In this document: positions 5,952-10,814 of the stretch, in pieces
Layout: each line of letters begins with the position of its first letter
How positions within the stretch are numbered: the first letter of the stretch is position 1
Assembly: GCA_024697985.1 (NCBI GenBank)
Contig: JAILRX010000155.1
Location: forward strand, 1 to 10,814
Source: Treponemataceae bacterium
GTDB lineage: Bacteria; Spirochaetota; Spirochaetia; Treponematales; Treponemataceae
Reading direction: 5' to 3'
DNA: 10,814 bases
Notes under the pieces: model-generated
Told to the model about the DNA's origin: nothing
Database searches by the model: none
What the model saw: the letters and a program-made list of their open reading frames with translations, nothing else
Made by a program: the position numbers and the translations under genes

Positions 5952-7305
5952 TAACAATTTATTTCTCAAAAATTTATTTACCATAGCATTGCCAATAATA
6001 CTTCAGAATTTTCTGTCGTCATTGGTAAACATGCTGGATACAATCATGGTAGGCCAATTGGGGCATATTGAAATTGCCGCAGTTGGTCTTGCCAACCAAA
6101 TTTTCTTTGTAATGACAATTGTCATTTTTGGAATCGCTTCTGGCGGCGCCATCTTCATAACGCAATATTGGGGCAAAAAAGACACGGACGGAATGCTCCG
6201 CTCAACCGGCGTCATGATAAGCGCTTCCATCGTCGTGTCGATTTTCTTTTTCTTTAGCGCAACGTTCGCTCCGGAATTCTGCCTTTCAATCTATTCAGAC
6301 GACCAGGAAGTCATAGTAAAGGCTTCTCCTTACCTGAAAGCCGTCGCTCCATGCTATATTTTTACCGCCGTTTCGCTCGCCTTCGGACAGGCTCTTCGCA
6401 GCACTGAAAAAGTAAAGCTTCCGATGATTGCAACAAGCGTTTCGGTTGTAGTCAATACAATTTTGAATTTCATCCTGATTTTCGGAATTAAAATCAACGG
6501 AACTCAAATAATAAAAGCCTATGGAATTGTCGGAGCGGCAATAGCAACGGTAATTTCCAGGATAATCGAATGCATAATCTTGCTTAGTTTTGCCTACGCT
6601 AAAAAATTTGAAATCGCTGCAAATCCAAAACGCTGGTTCAAGTATCAGCCGGGCTTTTTGCCGCGCTACCTCAGGATCTGCTTTCCAGTTTTGATAAACG
6701 AAACTCTCTGGGGTTTCGGAAACTCGCTGCAAAACTCAATTTACGGACATGCCGGCACCGACATTTTTTCTGCATTCAGCATCACCTGCACGATTTCAAA
6801 CCTGGTCTGGACCTTTTTCATCGGATGCGGAAATGCGGCCGCCATATTGATTGGTAAAAAAATCGGTGAACAGCAGCACGAGCAGGCTCAGATGCTGGCA
6901 AAAAAACTGACTTTCTTCATGGCAATCTCAGCCTGTTTCCTTGCACTTCTTTTGATTCCACTCGCCTTCTCACTTCCGTTTTTCTTCAAGGTCAACCCTG
7001 AAGTCATACACATGGCGAGGGTCTTCCTTTACATGACCGCCGTCCTTTACCCGCTTTTTGCGATGAACATGTGTCTTGTCGTCGGTGTCTGCCGAAGCGG
7101 CGGAGATTCGATTTACGGCACGTTCATGGATATCGGTTTCATGTGGATTCTGGCCTTGCCGCTCGGATTTTGCGCGGTAAAATTCTGGGGACTTCCGTAC
7201 TGGGGAATTTTTCTTTGCATCCACACCGAAGACATTTTTAAAATGACGATGGGATTAATCAGACTGAAAAGCGGAAAATGGCTCCACGACGTAACCGTCG
7301 ACTGA
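5929..7305 (+). CDS. MATE-family multidrug/toxin exporter
   Basis: The 458-residue protein is hydrophobic throughout, with a layout fitting 12 membrane helices and the two-repeat MatE fold. The first repeat begins with LFTIALPIILQNFLSSLVNMLDTIMVGQLG, including the family-typical NMLDTIMVGQLG and later FGQALRSTEKVKLPM. The second begins near residue 245 with RICFPVLINETLWGFGNSLQNSIYGHAG. Such proteins export drugs or metabolites using a proton or sodium gradient. The substrate cannot be deduced. The start overlaps the HTH gene by 23 bp and has only a weak purine-rich AGAAAAAG upstream, so translation is likely coupled to the preceding gene. Being last in the pheA-DAHP synthase operon, it might export an aromatic compound, but this is a guess. 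It converges with the EAL gene with a 13-bp gap. Confidence 0.93.
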   Translation: MKQKRLTDNNLFLKNLFTIALPIILQNFLSSLVNMLDTIMVGQLGHIEIAAVGLANQIFFVMTIVIFGIASGGAIFITQYWGKKDTDGMLRSTGVMISASIVVSIFFFFSATFAPEFCLSIYSDDQEVIVKASPYLKAVAPCYIFTAVSLAFGQALRSTEKVKLPMIATSVSVVVNTILNFILIFGIKINGTQIIKAYGIVGAAIATVISRIIECIILLSFAYAKKFEIAANPKRWFKYQPGFLPRYLRICFPVLINETLWGFGNSLQNSIYGHAGTDIFSAFSITCTISNLVWTFFIGCGNAAAILIGKKIGEQQHEQAQMLAKKLTFFMAISACFLALLLIPLAFSLPFFFKVNPEVIHMARVFLYMTAVLYPLFAMNMCLVVGVCRSGGDSIYGTFMDIGFMWILALPLGFCAVKFWGLPYWGIFLCIHTEDIFKMTMGLIRLKSGKWLHDVTVD

Positions 7306-7318
7306 ACAAAGAGAAGAT

Positions 7319-9307
7319 TTAATTGTTTGCTTCGTGACGTTTTCTCAAGAAATCAACGAATTCTTCACCAGGAAGCGGCTTTGAAAAATGGAAGCCCTGG
7401 ATGTAATCACATCCCATTTCCTGAAGCAGTTCGAGCTGACTTGCCTGTTCGACACCTTCTGCAAGAACTTTTTTGTTGATGTCCTTCATCATGGAAATTG
7501 TGTTTCGTACGATTGCGTCGCCTTGTGGAGTTCCAAGCTCATCAATCAGGCTCTTGTCGAGTTTCGTAATTGAAAGCGGCAACTTCATGATTCGCTGAAT
7601 GCTCGAATATCCGGTTCCGTAATCGTCGAGAGAGAACGAATAGCCCATTTCGACCAGTCGTCTTATGTTGTTCAATGCCGAATTATCAACATCATTATAG
7701 AAAGTTTCCGTTATTTCAAAATTGATTGTAGCAGGATCCACGTTGTACTTTTCCTGAAGTTTTCGAATCTTATCAACAAGATCAATCTGGAAGCACTGCC
7801 CTACAGAAAGATTGATTTCAACATATTTCAATCCCATGCTCTTCAAGTCATGTTTGCTTACAAATTCAAAGACGGTCTCAAGAACAAAGTCCCCGATTGC
7901 AAGGATAAGACCGAGTTTTTCCGCTGCAGGAATAAAGACTGAAGGTGAAATATATCCGTAACGAGGATGTTTGAGTCGAATCAGGGCTTCGGCAGAACGG
8001 AAGGCGCCGTCTTCAAAATTAAAAATCGGCTGATAGTACATTTCAAAACTCTTGCTGTGAATGGCGTTGTTCAAAATGCCGTTCATATCAGACTCAATCT
8101 TGTATCGTTCGGTCTGTACAAGATCTGATGCAGAAATATATCCCACATCAGCAGGCATCATCGTGTGGAAGACATGGCCCAAAGTGATTATGTCTTCGAC
8201 ATGCTCAATATCATCAGGATATGAAATCGAACACATTTTTGGCTTCAAGTAGACGCCGCTGTTTTCAAATTCCTGAGTATACTTTCTGATTTCATCTGAA
8301 ACTTCAGCATACATTTCGTTCATTTTGATTAAATCAACAGTTTTTTTCGAAGAAACCTTTGTCGGATTTTCCAAAATAAAATAGAGAGTTCCCGGTACTT
8401 CATAATACATTTCAGAAAGGATTTTATTTCTCTGTCTGTGATTTTCGATTATGTTTGCAATTTCCACCATATATTCGTAGAACTTGCTTTCACCCATGAA
8501 GTCGCGGACCTGTGATGCGTTTACAAAGCGTACAACATTGATTGTTACAGGATGCTTTTTTGGATTTCGAAGTCTTGAAAGCTTGTAAAGTTCTTCCTGA
8601 TAGGCTTTCCAGCTTGGAAGGCCGACGTTCATATCAGTAATTTCTTCAGGACGCAGAACGACAAGAATTACAAACAGGAAGGCAATTGACGTAGCAAAGA
8701 TTTCAATAAGCACATTCGAATAGAACAGCTGGATGGCAATTCCGATGAAGGAAAGCAGATACATTGAAATCAGTGCAAAAAACCTGACGAAACGAAGCAG
8801 TTTGTAATTCACGATAAGAAGAATTACACCTGCAAGAGAATACCCGATTGAAATGGCGTAGAAAACATAAAGCAGAGGTCCACGGGCATAACCGACATCA
8901 CTTGTTACCGTAAAGGCAAGATTATGAACCGGATTGGTGAACAGGACCACCAGAACGAAAATATATGGGATTGAAAGAATCAGTCTTGAATAAGTGTTTT
9001 TAATCAGGGCATGCATCCTTACGTGCTCGAGAAGGAAAAACAGGTACAAAAGAGGGATGGCATTTCGCAGGGCAAAATACACGTAATTAGCAATCGTTAC
9101 CGCTATCAGCATCGGTTTTGAAAGCGGCAAAAATGGACCATAACCGTCCGCAATCAAATCGATAAGGCAGGTGGAAAGGGATATGAAAATTAACCATAAG
9201 AACAATTTATTTACGGTACCCTTCGTCGTCTTTCTAACGAAAGTCGTAAAAAGTATGATGAGGTAAATTGGAATTGAGCAAAAGTTAAAAATCAGTATTT
9301 GATCCAT
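7319..9307 (-). CDS. Membrane-bound c-di-GMP phosphodiesterase (7TM, degenerate GGDEF, EAL)
   Basis: The protein has 662 residues. About seven hydrophobic segments fill residues 4-218. A GGDEF-like domain (about 222-400) starts with the usual GLPSWKAYQEEL pattern, but its active-site loop reads PGTLY (305-309) instead of GGDEF, so it should not make c-di-GMP. The EAL domain (about 405-658) looks catalytically intact: EAL in SAEALIRLKH (Glu440), NLS (Asn499), FEITET (Glu531), DDYGTGYSS (Asp561, Asp562), TKLDKSLID (Lys582), AEGVE (Glu617) and QGFHFSKPLP (Gln637). Predicted role: hydrolysis of c-di-GMP in response to a signal sensed by the membrane part. The ATG at 9305-9307 follows an in-frame upstream stop and has no Shine-Dalgarno; a TAAAAT hexamer 7 nt before it could be a -10, giving a leaderless mRNA. 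Confidence 0.93.
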   Translation of the reverse strand: MDQILIFNFCSIPIYLIILFTTFVRKTTKGTVNKLFLWLIFISLSTCLIDLIADGYGPFLPLSKPMLIAVTIANYVYFALRNAIPLLYLFFLLEHVRMHALIKNTYSRLILSIPYIFVLVVLFTNPVHNLAFTVTSDVGYARGPLLYVFYAISIGYSLAGVILLIVNYKLLRFVRFFALISMYLLSFIGIAIQLFYSNVLIEIFATSIAFLFVILVVLRPEEITDMNVGLPSWKAYQEELYKLSRLRNPKKHPVTINVVRFVNASQVRDFMGESKFYEYMVEIANIIENHRQRNKILSEMYYEVPGTLYFILENPTKVSSKKTVDLIKMNEMYAEVSDEIRKYTQEFENSGVYLKPKMCSISYPDDIEHVEDIITLGHVFHTMMPADVGYISASDLVQTERYKIESDMNGILNNAIHSKSFEMYYQPIFNFEDGAFRSAEALIRLKHPRYGYISPSVFIPAAEKLGLILAIGDFVLETVFEFVSKHDLKSMGLKYVEINLSVGQCFQIDLVDKIRKLQEKYNVDPATINFEITETFYNDVDNSALNNIRRLVEMGYSFSLDDYGTGYSSIQRIMKLPLSITKLDKSLIDELGTPQGDAIVRNTISMMKDINKKVLAEGVEQASQLELLQEMGCDYIQGFHFSKPLPGEEFVDFLRKRHEANN

Positions 9308-9350
9308 GACGAGTATTTTATCACGAAATTTTTAATCTCACCATGAATTT

Positions 9351-9368
9351 TTTACAATTTATTGCAAA
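9351..9368. promoter_or_regulatory. Imperfect dyad upstream of the EAL gene
   Basis: TTTACAAT-TT-ATTGCAAA, seven of eight bases matching per arm, lies in the 61-bp gap between the metH-like stop and the EAL start. It is AT-rich with only a 2-nt centre and no U-run follows on the minus strand, so it is a poor terminator. An operator for the EAL gene is possible but weakly supported. Confidence 0.25.
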
Positions 9369-10814
9369 TTATGAAAAAATCTGCTGTGCGTATTTTACGG
9401 TTTCCATCGCATCCTTTCCGTAAAAATCAGCATCAATCATCCGGGCGTATTCCGGCGTCAAGACTGCGCCTCCGACACAAACCTTGCACCAGGGAGCCTT
9501 TTTTCGAAGGAGCTTTATCGTTTCTTCCATTGATGGAACGGTCGTCGTCATCAGGGCGCTCAAACCGACGAGTTTGACCTGCTGCTCAACAGCGACCTCG
9601 ACGATTTTTTCAGGCTCAACGTCCTTGCCCAAATCGATTACCTTAAAGCTGTAGTTTTCAAGGATGACCTTTACGATATTTTTCCCGATGTCGTGGATGT
9701 CGCCTTTTACCGTGGCAAGAATAATCGTGCCTTTTGAAGTTTCGGTTTTTCCAGACTGCGACAAGGTTGATTTGATTACGTCAAATCCGGCCTTTGCACT
9801 TTCGGCTGCCATCAAAAGCTGAGGAAGATAGACTTTTTTCTGTTCAAAGCCTTTTCCGACAAAATCGAGGGCCGGAATCAATTTATCGTTGATGATTGAA
9901 AGGCTGTCCATCGTCTTCATCAATTCTTTTGTGAGGTTTGCGGCATTTTCCTTGAGGCCTTTTACGATTGCATATTCGAGGGAATCTGGTGGAAAGCCGA
10001 CAGTAGCGATTGTGCCCGCGCCTAGTTGAGCGCCCGCGCCTGATTGAGCGCCGGCACCTAGTTGTGCACCGGTACTGGCGGCCTGTGCGAGGGCTGCAAG
10101 TTTTTCGGCATAACTTTGCGCAAATTCGATGTAAGACACGCACTGAGCATCCAAACCTGCAAGCGTGCAGTAAGTAAAGTAAGCCTTTTTCATCTCATCC
10201 GAATTCGGATTCATGATGGCACAGCTCAGACCGTTCTGCATTGCCATGACAAAAAACGTTGATGTAATCAGATCTCGGCTCGGAAGTCCGAACGAAACGT
10301 TTGAAACGCCAAGGCTCGTGCTTACGTGAAGTTTTTCGTGAAGGATTTTGATGGCACGAAGCGTTTCGACTCCGGCCTTGTCGTCACTTGAAATTGCCAT
10401 TGCAAGCGGATCGAAAATCAAATCCTTTTTTTCTATTCCGTATTTTTTTGCTTCGGCGATGATTTTTTCGGCAATTTCGATTCGTGCCTCTGCTGAAGAT
10501 GGAATTCCGCCTTCATCAAGAGTAAGGGCAATGACGCTTCCACCGTATTTTTTTACGAGAGGGAAAACCGCGTCCATCACTTCCTGTTTTCCGTTTACGG
10601 AATTTACGAGGGGCTTTCCGTTGTAAAGCCTTAATCCTGCTTCCATCGTTTCAGGATTTGATGTGTCAATCTGGAGCGGAAGGTCCGTTACGGACTGTAG
10701 TTCAAAAAGCACGTCCTTCATCATTTTGGTTTCATCGATTTCAGGCAATCCTACATTTACGTCCAAAACGTGCGCGCCTTTTTCCTGCTGAGTGATTCCT
10801 TCCTGAATTATGTA
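9369..10814 (-). CDS. metH: Cobalamin-dependent methionine synthase (MetH-type), C-terminal part
   Basis: The frame is open to the right edge, giving 481 visible C-terminal residues; the true start lies outside. The MDVNVG-like point at 10766 is a TTG (Leu) codon inside the sequence GAHVLDVNVG, not a start. Visible domains: a methyltetrahydrofolate-binding (pterin) domain, residues about 1-240 of the visible part, with LDVNVGLPEIDE, QIDTSNPETMEAGL, LVNSVNG, FDPLAMAIS and LGVSNVSFGLPSR; the B12 cap helices (about 270-355); and the B12-binding domain (about 362-480) with KGDIHDIGKNIV, whose His374 is the lower cobalt ligand, plus LSALMTTT and VGGAVLT. The protein stops after the B12 domain, so the AdoMet reactivation domain of E. 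coli MetH is absent. A homocysteine domain is expected beyond the edge; without it, another corrinoid methyltransferase cannot be fully excluded. Confidence 0.88.
   Translation of the reverse strand, partial: YIIQEGITQQEKGAHVLDVNVGLPEIDETKMMKDVLFELQSVTDLPLQIDTSNPETMEAGLRLYNGKPLVNSVNGKQEVMDAVFPLVKKYGGSVIALTLDEGGIPSSAEARIEIAEKIIAEAKKYGIEKKDLIFDPLAMAISSDDKAGVETLRAIKILHEKLHVSTSLGVSNVSFGLPSRDLITSTFFVMAMQNGLSCAIMNPNSDEMKKAYFTYCTLAGLDAQCVSYIEFAQSYAEKLAALAQAASTGAQLGAGAQSGAGAQLGAGTIATVGFPPDSLEYAIVKGLKENAANLTKELMKTMDSLSIINDKLIPALDFVGKGFEQKKVYLPQLLMAAESAKAGFDVIKSTLSQSGKTETSKGTIILATVKGDIHDIGKNIVKVILENYSFKVIDLGKDVEPEKIVEVAVEQQVKLVGLSALMTTTVPSMEETIKLLRKKAPWCKVCVGGAVLTPEYARMIDADFYGKDAMETVKYAQQIFS
10017..10070 (-). 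repeat. Three 18-bp tandem repeats encoding GAQ(L/S)GA in the metH linker
   Basis: Three back-to-back 18-bp units (10053-10070, 10035-10052, 10017-10034 in coding order) encode GAQLGA, GAQSGA, GAQLGA. They lie between the pterin domain and the B12 cap, where MetH has a hinge that swings the cobalamin domain. The copies differ by silent changes and one Leu/Ser exchange, so they are not brand new. Copy-number variation between strains is plausible. Confidence 0.85.

Noticed and set aside
6295..6732. 145-codon minus-strand open frame inside the MATE gene
   Set aside because: It is fully covered by a clear MATE coding sequence on the other strand and its translation shows no recognisable pattern.
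7290..7330. Bidirectional terminator between the convergent MATE and EAL genes
   Set aside because: Only a short GTCGAC palindrome is present in the MATE 3' end; there is no stem with a T-run in the 13-bp gap.
9883..10143. 86-codon minus-strand frame rich in Arg and Cys across the repeat region
   Set aside because: It is a shifted frame of the GC-rich metH linker repeat; the repeated RRGRST-like pattern follows from the DNA repeat.
10764..10766. TTG at 10766 as the start of the metH-like gene
   Set aside because: The frame continues upstream to the window edge with residues GAHVLDVNVG typical of the pterin-domain interior, so the gene is partial rather than starting here.
1..10814. CRISPR arrays, tRNA or rRNA genes, complete insertion sequences
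   Set aside because: No regular spaced repeats, cloverleaf-like segments or paired inverted repeats flanking a transposase were found by eye.

Overview
The window looks like a chromosomal segment of a moderately AT-rich, host-associated bacterium. My best guess is a Treponema-like spirochaete, with a clostridial host as the alternative. The guess rests on overall gene style: a LytS-type kinase paired with a SARP-like response regulator, a long 7TM-EAL protein, a methionine synthase that stops after its B12 domain, and two genes whose starts lack a Shine-Dalgarno. No rRNA, tRNA, CRISPR array or intact mobile element is visible.

Layout. (1) Positions 1-616, minus strand: the N-terminal part of an unrecognised membrane protein that runs off the left edge. 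(2) Positions 617-727: a divergent promoter region with a 12-bp TACCA-TT-TGGTA dyad lying exactly between the -35 and -10 of the next gene. (3) Positions 728-3429, plus strand: a regulatory operon of a TetR-family repressor, a LytS/YehU-type membrane histidine kinase and a response regulator with a SARP-like DNA-binding domain. (4) Positions 3430-3838: a 409-bp intergenic stretch that is dense in RNA structure. Its first half holds a 22-bp RNA hairpin followed by nine T. Its second half holds what reads as a complete ribosome-mediated attenuator: promoter, 26-codon Phe-containing leader ORF, three mutually exclusive stems, and an intrinsic terminator just before the ribosome binding site of pheA. 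(5) Positions 3839-7305, plus strand: pheA (prephenate dehydratase), a class I DAHP synthase, a 66-residue IS3-OrfA-like HTH protein and a MATE exporter, with gaps of 25, 15 and -23 bp, so probably one transcript. (6) Positions 7319-9307, minus strand: a 7TM / degenerate GGDEF / EAL protein with an intact phosphodiesterase site, convergent with the MATE gene. (7) Position 9369 to the right edge, minus strand: the C-terminal 481 residues of a MetH-type cobalamin-dependent methyltransferase without the reactivation domain and with an 18-bp tandem repeat in its interdomain linker.

How the genes fit together. The pheA operon joins the first step of the shikimate pathway (DAHP synthase) with the phenylalanine branch (prephenate dehydratase). 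The leader predicts control by charged tRNA-Phe: a ribosome stalled at the early Phe codons frees a segment spanning the leader stop codon, which can then pair with the terminator loop and inner left arm. The HTH and MATE genes lie downstream without a visible terminator, so they may share this control. The TetR-kinase-regulator operon appears autoregulated through the dyad in its promoter; its targets are unknown, the divergent membrane protein being the nearest candidate. The most notable observation is the attenuator. The strand-specific 22-bp hairpin just upstream comes second.
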